Of a stretch of DNA of 64,000 nucleotides, positions 16,292-24,815 are shown in pieces. The stretch comes from Bradyrhizobium sp. BTAi1. GTDB taxonomy: Bacteria; Pseudomonadota; Alphaproteobacteria; Rhizobiales; Xanthobacteraceae. The number at the start of each line of letters is the position of its first letter. The first letter of the stretch is position 1. The notes beneath the pieces are model-generated. The model was not told where the DNA came from. It saw only the letters and a list, made by a program, of their open reading frames with translations, and searched no databases. The stretch lies in NCBI RefSeq assembly GCF_000015165.1, contig NC_009485.1, positions 6,839,501 to 6,903,500 on the forward strand, read 5' to 3'. The position numbers and the translations under genes were made by a program.

Positions 16292-16646
16292 CGTCGAGTT
16301 GTTTCGTGGATTTGCCGTCAAAGCCGAGCACCTGATCGGCGAGGCGCTTCATTTCGACCTGCAAGGCCGCCTCGCGATCGGCCGCCGCCTTGGCCTTGGC
16401 CGTCACGTCGGCGCGCCAAGCGGCCTTGGTGGCGCTCGTGCCGTGCACGTCGCCGGCGATCCATCCGGCGACGTACAGGACCGCGACAAGGCCGAGGAGG
16501 CCGAGCGCGGTGCCGAGCGGCGATTTCAGAAAGTCGAAAGCCGCCTTGAGGAGCGTCGCGACCGTCGGAACGAATAGCGCGGCGATCCATAGGCCGCCGC
16601 CGGCCGTAGCGAGGCCGGCGAGCGTCCAGAACATTGATGCGAGCAT
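16200..16646 (-). CDS. Rz-like inner-membrane spanin candidate
   Basis: 148 residues with hydrophobic N-terminal segments (MFWTLAGLATAGGGLWIAALFV; GTALGLLGLVAVLYVAGWIAG). A charged helical region (KAAADREAALQVEMKRLADQVL) is predicted to lie in the periplasm. This fits an i-spanin, although two membrane segments are more than usual. The overlapping lipoprotein gene supports the assignment. It lies directly downstream of the endolysin gene (start 16646, endolysin stop 16647). Confidence 0.6.
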   Translation of the reverse strand: MLASMFWTLAGLATAGGGLWIAALFVPTVATLLKAAFDFLKSPLGTALGLLGLVAVLYVAGWIAGDVHGTSATKAAWRADVTAKAKAAADREAALQVEMKRLADQVLGFDGKSTKQLDDEVANYVAKTPNVACRRATDADVRRLLSIQ

Positions 16647-17861
16647 TTATTCCCCCTTGCTCGGGCCGGCGTGCACGCCGCTGTTATGATCGGCGACGCG
16701 ATAGCCCTTGATGCGATCGAACAGGAACCACGCCCCGACGGCGGCACCGATCAGCACAACACCGATCAGGATCGACGCCGGCCCCGCAAAGAGCGGGTGC
16801 ACGAGATCGAGGAACGATTGCCAAACGCCCTTGGCTTGGTTCGCCTTGTCGATCGCGTCTTGCGCCTGATCGAGCCATCCGGTTTTGTCGGCCGCGCCGC
16901 CGCCGACGAGCACGGTGCCGACGATGCCCTTGAGCCATGCGAACAGCGAGCCGCGATCGGCCGCGCGGATTGTCTTTGATCCGGCGGCGCCGAGATCGCC
17001 GGCGGTTGCGTGCTTGCGCTCGCGCGGCGCCTCGATCGGCTCGGCGGTTTTCAGCGCCTCGCGCGTGGCGGCGTCGAGCCGGCCGCTAACCGGCAACCCC
17101 TCGTGCGCCTGAAACTGCGCCAGCGCGCCGACGGTCTTTGTGCCGAACTTGCCGTCGGGGTTGCCAACGCTCGCATATCCGAGCCGACGCAACTTGCGTT
17201 GCAAGTCGGTGATCTCGTCGGCGGAAAGATCGTCGGGCGCGTGCGGCGGCGCGGTGCTCGCCGTCTTGCGCACCCATCGTTTCCAGGCACCGGCGAGGCG
17301 CGCATCGTATCGGTTCGCAGCATAGCCGGCGCCGTTGTAGCCGCGCGCGACGGTTGCCCACTCGTGCGCGTTGAGCGCCGCGACGAGATGCTTGTTGTTC
17401 AACTCGCCGATCAGGCAGTCGAGTTGAGCGGCAACGTTGCCGGCGAGGTGATCCACCATCTCGCTTGCCGAGTTGAACCCCAACTCGGCATAGAGAAACC
17501 CCATCGTTTGGCCCAGGCCCCACGATGCGGATTGATTGGCAACCTCCTCGTTGACGCCGCGCGCCTTGGCGATCACCGCGAGCCGCCCGGCGCTCGTGCC
17601 CTGATCCTTGTATTGCGTCGCCTTTGACCATTTCGGGATTGCGAGGCCGAGGCGAGCAAACGCGGCTTGGCAAGCGCGCGAAACCTTGGCCGCCTGCCGC
17701 CAAGCAATGTGCCGCTCATAGAGCAACGTCGGCGTGCGGCCATCCTTCTCAAACGGCGACCCCGAGGTTTCGACCTCGACGAGCGCCAGCAAGCACGCCG
17801 CTTCGATGCCGGCTTTCGTCGCCGCATCCGAGATCGTCTTGACGAGTGAAGCGGGAAACAT
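16647..17861 (-). CDS. N-acetylmuramidase endolysin with peptidoglycan-binding domain and membrane segment
   Basis: 404 residues. The N-terminal ~180 residues form an N-acetylmuramidase domain (family PF11860 type). They include LALVEVETSG with a candidate catalytic Glu, LLYERHIAWR, and ASWGLGQTMGFLY. A PG_binding_1 domain follows (LQRKLRRLGY...GKFGTKTVGALAQFQ, about 220-280). A C-terminal membrane helix (PASILIGVVLIGAAVGAWFLF) is unusual for a soluble endolysin and suggests membrane tethering. ATG at 17861 opens the conserved domain; the frame continues to 18134 without similarity. Confidence 0.85.
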   Translation of the reverse strand: MFPASLVKTISDAATKAGIEAACLLALVEVETSGSPFEKDGRTPTLLYERHIAWRQAAKVSRACQAAFARLGLAIPKWSKATQYKDQGTSAGRLAVIAKARGVNEEVANQSASWGLGQTMGFLYAELGFNSASEMVDHLAGNVAAQLDCLIGELNNKHLVAALNAHEWATVARGYNGAGYAANRYDARLAGAWKRWVRKTASTAPPHAPDDLSADEITDLQRKLRRLGYASVGNPDGKFGTKTVGALAQFQAHEGLPVSGRLDAATREALKTAEPIEAPRERKHATAGDLGAAGSKTIRAADRGSLFAWLKGIVGTVLVGGGAADKTGWLDQAQDAIDKANQAKGVWQSFLDLVHPLFAGPASILIGVVLIGAAVGAWFLFDRIKGYRVADHNSGVHAGPSKGE

Positions 17862-17863
17862 GG

Positions 17864-18250
17864 CTAAACCTTTCGATAGGCGATGATCCCGCGCGTCGAG
17901 CGAACACGCTCGCGCACCGCGTTGCCATCGTTGCCGGATAGGAGGCGGATCATTCCGCCGCCGAGATTTTCGGTAATCAGCCCGACGTGATGCGGCCAAA
18001 CCGCAATGATGCCGGCGGCCGGGCGGCTCACGGCCTCGCCGATCGAGGCCCAAGCGCGCGCCAGATTGAGGCGCGCATTGTCGATGCCGAGGTGCACCCG
18101 TAGCCAACACCCACACCACGGAATGCCCGCGCACGCCGCCGGCCGGCCCGAGGCGGCGGCGACGTGGTGCCGATGGTGGTACGGGCGCGCGAACGCCGGC
18201 GAAGCCGCCAACGCGAGCGCGAGCGCGAGCGGCGCGAAAGAGGATCGCAC
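17864..18250 (-). CDS. Secreted CHAP/NlpC-like small peptidase (TIGR02594-type)
   Basis: 128 residues with a signal peptide (APLALALALAASPAFA), a His-rich stretch, then GIPWCGCWLRVHLGI and WPHHVGLITENLGGGMIRLLSGN. The Cys in WCG and the His in HHVG are the candidate catalytic pair of a CHAP-like fold seen in TIGR02594 family phage proteins. It lies two bases upstream of the endolysin, so the phage encodes two cell-wall enzymes in tandem. Confidence in peptidase activity is moderate. Confidence 0.65.
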   Translation of the reverse strand: MRSSFAPLALALALAASPAFARPYHHRHHVAAASGRPAACAGIPWCGCWLRVHLGIDNARLNLARAWASIGEAVSRPAAGIIAVWPHHVGLITENLGGGMIRLLSGNDGNAVRERVRSTRGIIAYRKV

Positions 18251-18254
18251 GCGC

Positions 18255-19823
18255 CTAGCCCCTGATGCCTGTCACAGTGACTTGCCCGGAAATAGTCGCG
18301 GAGCCGGAATTGTTGCCGCCGAGCACGGTTGCAAACGCCAGCCCCTCGGTGAACGCCGCCGACGCGACCGCACTCACGCATTGATTATTTGCGGTGTTGC
18401 TATACTGGACGGTGCTCGGGCCAGTGGCGTTCACCGCGCCGCCAGCCTGCCCATAGGCCATCTGACAGCCCATGTTTGTTGTTGTCGCCGACGAATAGTT
18501 CAACATCGCCGAGAACTGCACCGTGTTTTCCTCGGCCCACACCAGGAAATACACACGAGCGCCCGGCGATGCCGGCCCCGTCGCCGCTGCAATCTCCTGG
18601 AAATAGCTGCCGGGCGAGCTAACACCACTCAGAAGCGCGCCGGACAATGCGCGCGTGCGTCGGTTAAACCAAGTCGCGGTAAACGCGTCGCTGAACTGCT
18701 GACTTGCGTTCGTATACACCATGCCGATCAATGAACGGGTGTCATCCCCATTCTTGATCTCGGTTCCGACATTACCGGAAGTCGCGCTCGTCGCGTGCCC
18801 GGTGGTGGAAAACTCTGCCGTGAGAACGCCGTTGTTCACGAACGCATAGACATAATATAGCGTGCTCCCGGCAAGCGCCTGCCCCGCCACGCCGTTGACG
18901 TACACGCCCGAGTTGGAAAGGCCCGCGATGCCCGATGCTGGAATGCGATATACGCTCCCGTTGACCTTGAGCAAGTCACCCTTGAACGGCAGATAGGTAA
19001 GCGCCGTCGCGCTCGAATAGCGTAGCCGGCCGCACTCTTTCGGCACGCCGAGATTGGCGAGCACCTGCAGTCGCTGCGCATCGGTGAGCGCTTGCGCGGC
19101 AAGATAGCTCACGTACCCCGACACATTGAGGAGTTGCGAACCATCCACGGCCGGCAGCTTGCCACTCGCGTCCAACTGGACGACCTTGTTGGCCGTGGTG
19201 CCAGCGTCGAGCGCGGCGGCCGTTCCGAGCGTTGGCCGCCCGGTCAAATCAGAATATGCGCCCGAAACTGCGACGGCAGCGAGCGCCAGGTTTGCGATCG
19301 CCTGCGCCTTCTGCGCCGCCGTCAACCCTTGCGCCGCATCGACGCGCAAGCGGTTGGAAAGCGCCGTTGTGACCGTCGTCGCATAGTTCGGATCGTTGCC
19401 GAGCGCGTTCGCCAACTCTTGCAGCGTGTCGAGCGTGGCCGGCGCCGACGACACGAGGTTCGCGAGCGCCGCTTGCAGCGCGGCCATTGTCGCGATCTGT
19501 TGCGTGTTGGTGCCAAGCGGCGCCGTTGGCGCCGTCGGCGTGCCGGTGAAACTCGGGCTGTCCGGCCCGACGCCGCCGATCGCCTGCAACATCGCAAGCG
19601 CCGTCGCTTTCGACAGCATGGCGAGCGCGGGCGCCGAGATCGGCGCGAGCGCGCCCGAGCCATCAACCTTGACGACGGGGAAAGTGTTCGGCGCCGGCGT
19701 GAGATCGCCCCAAAGCGCGAGGAGGCCGTCGAGCACATGCTCGGCGTTCCAGTCCGACGGATGCACCGCATTCGGATCGGTACCATCCTCGGCAAAGACT
19801 GTTTTAGCGTGTTTGATGCTCAT
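18255..19823 (-). CDS. Tail fibre protein
   Basis: 522 residues. The N-terminus (MSIKHAKTVFAEDGTDPNAVHPSDWNAEHV split by DGL) is a common tail-fibre start. A central region rich in Ala/Leu with repeated TPTAPLGTNTQQIA and LGNDPNYATTV-type segments resembles trimeric fibre shafts. The C-terminal ~250 residues are beta-rich and probably the receptor-binding part. A strong terminator lies between it and the upstream gene, so it may have its own promoter. Function inferred from position after the baseplate genes. Confidence 0.75.
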   Translation of the reverse strand: MSIKHAKTVFAEDGTDPNAVHPSDWNAEHVLDGLLALWGDLTPAPNTFPVVKVDGSGALAPISAPALAMLSKATALAMLQAIGGVGPDSPSFTGTPTAPTAPLGTNTQQIATMAALQAALANLVSSAPATLDTLQELANALGNDPNYATTVTTALSNRLRVDAAQGLTAAQKAQAIANLALAAVAVSGAYSDLTGRPTLGTAAALDAGTTANKVVQLDASGKLPAVDGSQLLNVSGYVSYLAAQALTDAQRLQVLANLGVPKECGRLRYSSATALTYLPFKGDLLKVNGSVYRIPASGIAGLSNSGVYVNGVAGQALAGSTLYYVYAFVNNGVLTAEFSTTGHATSATSGNVGTEIKNGDDTRSLIGMVYTNASQQFSDAFTATWFNRRTRALSGALLSGVSSPGSYFQEIAAATGPASPGARVYFLVWAEENTVQFSAMLNYSSATTTNMGCQMAYGQAGGAVNATGPSTVQYSNTANNQCVSAVASAAFTEGLAFATVLGGNNSGSATISGQVTVTGIRG

Positions 19824-19848
19824 CCGAGCGCATCCCCTTCACGAAACG

Positions 19849-19876
19849 AAAAAGGGCCGCCCGATCGGGGCGGCCC
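19849..19876 (-). terminator. Rho-independent terminator upstream of the tail fibre gene
   Basis: GGGCCGCC and GGCGGCCC arms around a short CGATCGG loop, followed on the minus strand by TTTTTCG. It would stop transcription coming from the tail operon before the distal fibre gene. Confidence 0.7.
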
Positions 19877-19901
19877 TCATGAATTTGAACGCGCGCGGCG
19901 C

Positions 19902-20459
19902 TTAAGCGAACGCGGCGTCGATCTGCGAAAACATCGTGATCGTTCCGGCGCTGATCCCGGCCATCACGGTCGCTAGCTTGTCAAAGGTCGCTTGCACAAA
20001 GTCAGCGATCGCGATCGAGGCGGCGATAAAGTCAGCCGCAGCGATGGTGACAAACGTCGTTTCGCCGGTTTGCCACTGCACAGACGCCGGCGGGTTGGTT
20101 TGCTGCAAGCGCGCAACCTTGCCGGCGATCAGAGCGAGGCTTTCCGTTGATGTCGCGAATGACACTTGCGCGCCGTTGATCGTGGCGACGTAGCCGCCAC
20201 TCGCCTTCGCCCACTGCTTCGCGCTGGCGTATGTCGCGAGATCGCACCAAAGACCAAGCGGCGAAAGCACGTCCTGCAATGCCGCCGTGGTCTGCGCGCC
20301 ACTCGCATCCGCCGGCCATGGCGTCGGCGCGTTGCCGGCGGCGAGCCATGCGACATAGGTCGCATCGCTCGCCGAAACGAGCGACGCCGCGCGGCTAGAC
20401 CAAAGCCGGCCATCACTTGCGAGCCAATACCAATCCGACGGATTAAAATGAAATGGCAT
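19902..20459 (-). CDS. DUF4376-like tail fibre assembly protein
   Basis: 185 residues. The N-terminal part (NPSDWYWLASDGRLWSSRA) resembles tail-fibre-associated proteins. The C-terminal part is helical and Ala-rich with IAAADFIAASIAIADFVQATFDKL, matching the DUF4376 pattern. Such proteins accompany phage fibres and are thought to assist assembly or decorate the tip. It lies between two fibre/receptor-binding genes. Confidence 0.55.
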   Translation of the reverse strand: MPFHFNPSDWYWLASDGRLWSSRAASLVSASDATYVAWLAAGNAPTPWPADASGAQTTAALQDVLSPLGLWCDLATYASAKQWAKASGGYVATINGAQVSFATSTESLALIAGKVARLQQTNPPASVQWQTGETTFVTIAAADFIAASIAIADFVQATFDKLATVMAGISAGTITMFSQIDAAFA

Positions 20460-20471
20460 CCTGCCCCCCCC

Positions 20472-21872
20472 TTAGCCATAAATGCCGGTTGGCGTCGCCG
20501 TGCCGGCGACTGACCCCGGATAGTGATTGACACCCGAACCGACGACCGAGATCGTCGCCCAATTGGACACATAGAATTTCTGCCCGGTGACAGCGCCGCC
20601 GTTGGTGATCGACGTGTAAACGATCTGAACGAACGCGCTCGTCACACACTCCACCCAACCGCCGCCGTTGCCGCACACGATCGACGCGGTGATCGTCAGC
20701 GACACGCTCGACAGACTCGGAATTTGGATGATCGCGCCATCGACGCAATAGACGTGCCACCCGCTCGTCATCATCGGGTTGCCGCCCTGCGGCGATCCGC
20801 TCACGATCATCGCGCCCGCGTAGGACACGACGGCCGCCTGCGACACGGCGAGGTGCGAGCCGTTGCACGTCCCCCAATTGAAGTTTGTCAGCGAGGTTTG
20901 CGTGCCGGCGCCGGAAACCTGCACGCCGTTCATTCCGTCTTGCGCGCCCGATCCGGCGAACGTGCCGCCGGCCGTTACCGTGAAACCGTCGAACTGATGC
21001 GCGCTTCCGCAATTCGTGATCGAAATCGCCGTGACGTTGACGCCGGTCACGACGCAATTCGACGGGTTGGCGTGATTGCCAACCCAATAGACGTAACCCG
21101 ATCCGGCCATCGTGGCGCACGAGAGCGCCGCATAGTTGCCGTCGCTCACATGCACATGAACGTTGAACCCGTTCAAATTGAACCGGGTCAAAACGCTCAT
21201 GGCGTGCTGCAACGTCGCCCATGCGGTTGCGAGCGAAAGGCCGGTGTTGGCGTCCGATCCGCTGTTCGACACGTAGTAATCTTGCGCCGCTTGCAGATAG
21301 ATCGGGCTTCCCGGCTGGCGCTGCATCCACAGCAATTGCCAGCGCGAGCCATCCCAGCCGAACGCCTGCATAGAGCCGGCCACGATGTCGGCAAAGGCGA
21401 GCGACGAGCCATCCGAGCGCACGACGGGCGCATTGCCAGAGCCGTTGAGATTGAGCACCGTCGGGCCGCTGTTCGTGAACTTAACCGTCGTGACGACGAT
21501 TTGCCCCTTCTTCAACTCTTGCGGCGCCGGCGAGAGGTTCACGACGAGATTGTTGGCCGTGCCGGTGTCGTCGGCGTAATTCGTCTGTCCGCGCTGAATG
21601 AGGTATTGCATCGCGTTGGCGAACATCGCGTCGGAATTGTCCTCGGCGACGACGGGGCCGGTGCCGCTGGCAAGGTTGCCGTTGACGCGAACGCCCTTGC
21701 GCAACTGCGCAATGATGCCGTTGAGCCAAGCCGCCATGACGCGCGTTCCGTCATTGGCCGACGCGCTTGAGCAATCCTGAAACCACGAGTCGTTAGAACC
21801 GAACACGCGCGTTTCGGCCGGCCGCTGCGTCACCGTGTTAGCGGCGTTCGCCGGCCCAAGAATATCGTTCAT
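20472..21872 (-). CDS. Beta-helix tail spike/receptor-binding protein
   Basis: 466 residues. The first ~150 residues resemble an attachment domain (VFGSNDSWFQDCSSAS, LNLNGSGNAPVVRSDGS). After YYVSNSGSDANTGLS the rest has the short-strand repeat texture of a right-handed parallel beta-helix (pectin-lyase-like), Ser/Gly/Asn/Thr rich. This fits a spike that binds, and perhaps cleaves, surface polysaccharide. No catalytic residues can be assigned by eye. It follows the baseplate gene gp48-like by six bases. Confidence 0.7.
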   Translation of the reverse strand: MNDILGPANAANTVTQRPAETRVFGSNDSWFQDCSSASANDGTRVMAAWLNGIIAQLRKGVRVNGNLASGTGPVVAEDNSDAMFANAMQYLIQRGQTNYADDTGTANNLVVNLSPAPQELKKGQIVVTTVKFTNSGPTVLNLNGSGNAPVVRSDGSSLAFADIVAGSMQAFGWDGSRWQLLWMQRQPGSPIYLQAAQDYYVSNSGSDANTGLSLATAWATLQHAMSVLTRFNLNGFNVHVHVSDGNYAALSCATMAGSGYVYWVGNHANPSNCVVTGVNVTAISITNCGSAHQFDGFTVTAGGTFAGSGAQDGMNGVQVSGAGTQTSLTNFNWGTCNGSHLAVSQAAVVSYAGAMIVSGSPQGGNPMMTSGWHVYCVDGAIIQIPSLSSVSLTITASIVCGNGGGWVECVTSAFVQIVYTSITNGGAVTGQKFYVSNWATISVVGSGVNHYPGSVAGTATPTGIYG

Positions 21873-21878
21873 TGTCGG

Positions 21879-22610
21879 TTATCCCCCGATGGTCTGATAA
21901 GTGATCTCGATCTCGGCATGCACGATGCGATCGAGAATGCATTTCAACGGCGTGATGTCGGGCAGGCACGCGAGCGTCGCGCCCGCCTGCAAATGCCCGG
22001 CGAACGGCAACACCTCGATCGGCGCCGTATAGGACGGGCTTTCGTCGAGGTTGACGATGATCAGAAGGCGGGCGCCGCCGATCTGGCCGCCCGGCCAACT
22101 ACACCCCGCCTGAAACGTGCCGGCCTCGCCGCCACAGTCGTTGACGATGTTTTCGCAAGTGATCGTCCAGCCGGCGCGCGGGGCAATCTCGGCGTAGTAT
22201 TCGCACGTGGAGCCGCCTTGCGCCGCCACCTTGGCGCATAGATCGGGAAACGGATCGCACGCATCGGGAAGGCCGTATTCCGCCATCCAAAGATCGTCCG
22301 TTTCCTTGTGCGTCTTGCACCAAAATTCGAGGCGCAAGTCGCACCATCGCGACAGCATGAACGCGAGCGAAGTCGAGAACGCCCGCCAAAAGCCGAGCAT
22401 AACGCTCGGCGTGCGGCTCCTCGTCTGAAACGGCGGATCGTCGAACACACCGGCATCGAACGCTCGCACGAGGCCCATGAGCGGGCCGCCTTCATTGGAT
22501 TGCCAAGCGCGCCCGCGCGGCAACATCTGCACAACCGCTTGCAACACTTCGTTAGGCGAGCGGCATTGCAGCGGCGCCGGGCGCGCCTGCTCACAAACTG
22601 ACATGATCAC
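21879..22610 (-). CDS. Mu gp48/YmfQ-like baseplate wedge protein (DUF2313)
   Basis: 243 residues of the YmfQ family: LPRGRAWQSNEG near the start and LMLSRW/LAFMLSRWCDLRLEF-type helix, then MAEYGLPDACDPFPDLC and a Cys-rich C-terminal half. In Mu the homologue gp48 is a baseplate component bridging to the fibres. It lies directly downstream of the gp47-like baseplate J gene, preserving Mu gene order. Confidence 0.8.
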   Translation of the reverse strand: MIMSVCEQARPAPLQCRSPNEVLQAVVQMLPRGRAWQSNEGGPLMGLVRAFDAGVFDDPPFQTRSRTPSVMLGFWRAFSTSLAFMLSRWCDLRLEFWCKTHKETDDLWMAEYGLPDACDPFPDLCAKVAAQGGSTCEYYAEIAPRAGWTITCENIVNDCGGEAGTFQAGCSWPGGQIGGARLLIIVNLDESPSYTAPIEVLPFAGHLQAGATLACLPDITPLKCILDRIVHAEIEITYQTIGG

Positions 22611-22617
22611 CTCGGGA

Positions 22618-23736
22618 TCAAAGAGCGGAGAACGTCACCGCGCCGAGCGTCGCGATTTGCGCCGGCGCGAGCGCAACGTCGGCCGTCGGCGTATCGACGC
22701 GAGCGCGTGTCTCGCCGGCCGAGTTGGCGATCGCCTGCCAAACCCACGAGCGCGAGAACGATGTCGGCGAGGCGATGAACGGCATCGGTGCGATCGGCGT
22801 ATCGATGCCGGCGACGCGGGAGTTGGCGAGAAACACCGCCGCCAGCTCGGCCCGAATTGCCTGCTGCACGTCGGTTGTGAACGGTTGCAGGCCGCCGACA
22901 GCGATAGGCACCGGCAACGCTTGCGCCGCCGCGACCGTCACCAGCGCACCCGCCGGCGCGACCGTATCGATATACGCGGCGACGCGGGCGATGTCGGCGG
23001 GTTGCGGGATGCCGTTCGCATAGAGATCATCCATCAGCGGAAACACGCGCACCGTTCCGGGGCCGTTGAACCGGCGCTCGACGAAGACGCGCGTGACGCC
23101 GATCACCGAACTCGCCCATGTGACGTAATCCGCCGGTGCGCCGCCGGCCGGCGGGTTGCGCTTGCGGAAAAGGATACGGGCCCGAAACGTCTCGTCGTCC
23201 TCAACGTCGAGGCCGCCGGCGATGCCGCTCCCGTCAACGTTCGCCGTCGCGTCGGCGAGGCCGGGGCCGCTGAAGCCCGATGTCAAATCGAGCGGCGTGT
23301 CGGCGATCGCGTTGCCGTCCGAGCCGTTCGCGATGGCGACGACGCTCAAGGTGAGCGTGCCGGCACTCGAGATCGAGGTGCCGACGCTCGCGACATATTG
23401 CGCGCCGTCGGATCGCGTCAGCACCGCGCCGTTCGCGACGGCGAGCGCATCATTGACGGCGATCACGATGTTGCCGCCAGCCGGCGAGGCCGGGCGGCGG
23501 GCGAGGCCGATCTCCTCGCCGTGCAAGTCGAGATTTTCCGAATCCGCGGTCAACGCGAATTTCTGTTGCTGCACATAGTCGGCGAACCCCATGACGAGAT
23601 GTTCGCTCCCGCCGATCACCTTCGCCGACGGGCCGACATTGTTAGGCCAAATCCACGCATCCGAGCCGGGCAGATAGGAGCGGAACGCCCGGCGCGCGCG
23701 CGCAACAGATTCGGCAAGTGTTGGAATTGCAAACAT
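22618..23736 (-). CDS. Baseplate J-like protein (Mu gp47)
   Basis: 372 residues from the ATG at 23736, which overlaps the stop of the gp46-like gene (ATGA). The baseplate J signature is clear: LPGSDAWIWPNN, DSENLDLHGEEIGLARRPAS, GGNIVIAV and ADYVTWASSVIGVTRVFV. The protein forms the wedge of contractile tails. Gene order gp45-gp46-gp47-gp48 is the same as in Mu. Confidence 0.9.
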   Translation of the reverse strand: MFAIPTLAESVARARRAFRSYLPGSDAWIWPNNVGPSAKVIGGSEHLVMGFADYVQQQKFALTADSENLDLHGEEIGLARRPASPAGGNIVIAVNDALAVANGAVLTRSDGAQYVASVGTSISSAGTLTLSVVAIANGSDGNAIADTPLDLTSGFSGPGLADATANVDGSGIAGGLDVEDDETFRARILFRKRNPPAGGAPADYVTWASSVIGVTRVFVERRFNGPGTVRVFPLMDDLYANGIPQPADIARVAAYIDTVAPAGALVTVAAAQALPVPIAVGGLQPFTTDVQQAIRAELAAVFLANSRVAGIDTPIAPMPFIASPTSFSRSWVWQAIANSAGETRARVDTPTADVALAPAQIATLGAVTFSAL

Positions 23737-24293
23737 CAGCGCGCCACCTGATTCCAAAGCACGTCAAAATTTCGGTTGTAGACGAGCGAACCGTCGCGGC
23801 CATACAGCGCGACGGTTAGCTCAATCCGGCTTTCAAGCTCGTATTGCGTGGCCGAGACTTCGATGCGCACACACACGCCTTGCGTTTTCAGAGTTGCCAG
23901 CGCTTCAAGCGCCCATTGCTCGGCCCAATGCGAGGCGGGCATGCCGAGGATTTCGAGCGGCGCGCGCTCCAGCAAATACAGCCATGAACCGAGCGGCCCC
24001 TCGTTGAGATCGGCGCGCACGTCAACACCGTCGCCCCACCATCCGCGTTGATCGCCATCGGCAAGGAAGAAGAACGGGCTTTCCTTGTCGATCCATTTGT
24101 CGGAAAACAGACACAAGATCACGGCGGTTTCGATCGCCGCTTTCGATCGCAAGCCGCCGCGATTGTTCGGCTCGTCGGCGCCGGCCATCGCCCAATCGGC
24201 GACGCCGCCAACCGTGTCCCAAACCGAGTCCCAAAGCACGCTTGTTTCCGCCGCGCACCCCTCGGCGGCGCGGATCACAACGTCGTTTGCCAT
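23736..24293 (-). CDS. Mu gp46-like baseplate protein
   Basis: 185 residues of the phage GP46 family. Diagnostic segments are TAVILCLFSDKWI, GWWGDGVDV and GSWLYLLERA. It is the W/gp25-like lysozyme-fold wedge component of Mu-type baseplates. One base separates it from the gp45-like gene and it overlaps the gp47-like start. Confidence 0.88.
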   Translation of the reverse strand: MANDVVIRAAEGCAAETSVLWDSVWDTVGGVADWAMAGADEPNNRGGLRSKAAIETAVILCLFSDKWIDKESPFFFLADGDQRGWWGDGVDVRADLNEGPLGSWLYLLERAPLEILGMPASHWAEQWALEALATLKTQGVCVRIEVSATQYELESRIELTVALYGRDGSLVYNRNFDVLWNQVAR

Positions 24294-24294
24294 G

Positions 24295-24813
24295 TCAGCC
24301 GATCCTCGCCTTGACGTTGATCGACGGGCCGGAAACCGTCGAAACGAAATCGTAAGAGCCGTCGGTGCCGTCGCCGCCGAGATAGACGATCTGCCCGTCG
24401 CCGGGCTTCACCGTCACTTTGTTGTCTTGCGATCGCACCTCGACGACGCCGGTTTTCGCGTTGAGCGAAACCCCGTTGCTACCCTTCGCCCAAACAACGT
24501 TGCCCTTGTCGTCATAGAGCGTGGCATTGCCCTCGGGCAGGTTGCGCGGGCGCGCGTCTTTGTGTTCGAAGCCGAGCGCGAGGAGGCGATCCGATCGGCC
24601 GCCGAGCGCGAGAAACATGCCCTCGGAGCCGCGCGGCGCGTGCGATGAAAAGCCGTGCATCTGCGGCCGATACACGTCCTCAAACGTCTCGGTTTTGAGG
24701 CCGGTCATTTTCTTGAGGATCTGTTGCGTTCCGCTATCGTCGGTTTTCTGCACCGTCGCGCGGCGCAACGAGCCGATCAGCCCCTCTTGCCCCTCGGGAA
24801 ACCAAATCCACAT
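24295..24813 (-). CDS. Mu gp45-like baseplate spike protein (V family)
   Basis: 172 residues from the ATG at 24813. Features include VYRPQMHGFSSHAPRGSEG, then a C-terminal beta-rich region (AKTGVVEVRSQDNKVTVKPG) typical of the membrane-piercing spike of Mu-like phages. The longer frame to 24945 lies within the gp44-like gene and is rejected. It sits between the hub and gp46-like genes. Confidence 0.85.
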   Translation of the reverse strand: MWIWFPEGQEGLIGSLRRATVQKTDDSGTQQILKKMTGLKTETFEDVYRPQMHGFSSHAPRGSEGMFLALGGRSDRLLALGFEHKDARPRNLPEGNATLYDDKGNVVWAKGSNGVSLNAKTGVVEVRSQDNKVTVKPGDGQIVYLGGDGTDGSYDFVSTVSGPSINVKARIG

Positions 24814-24815
24814 TG

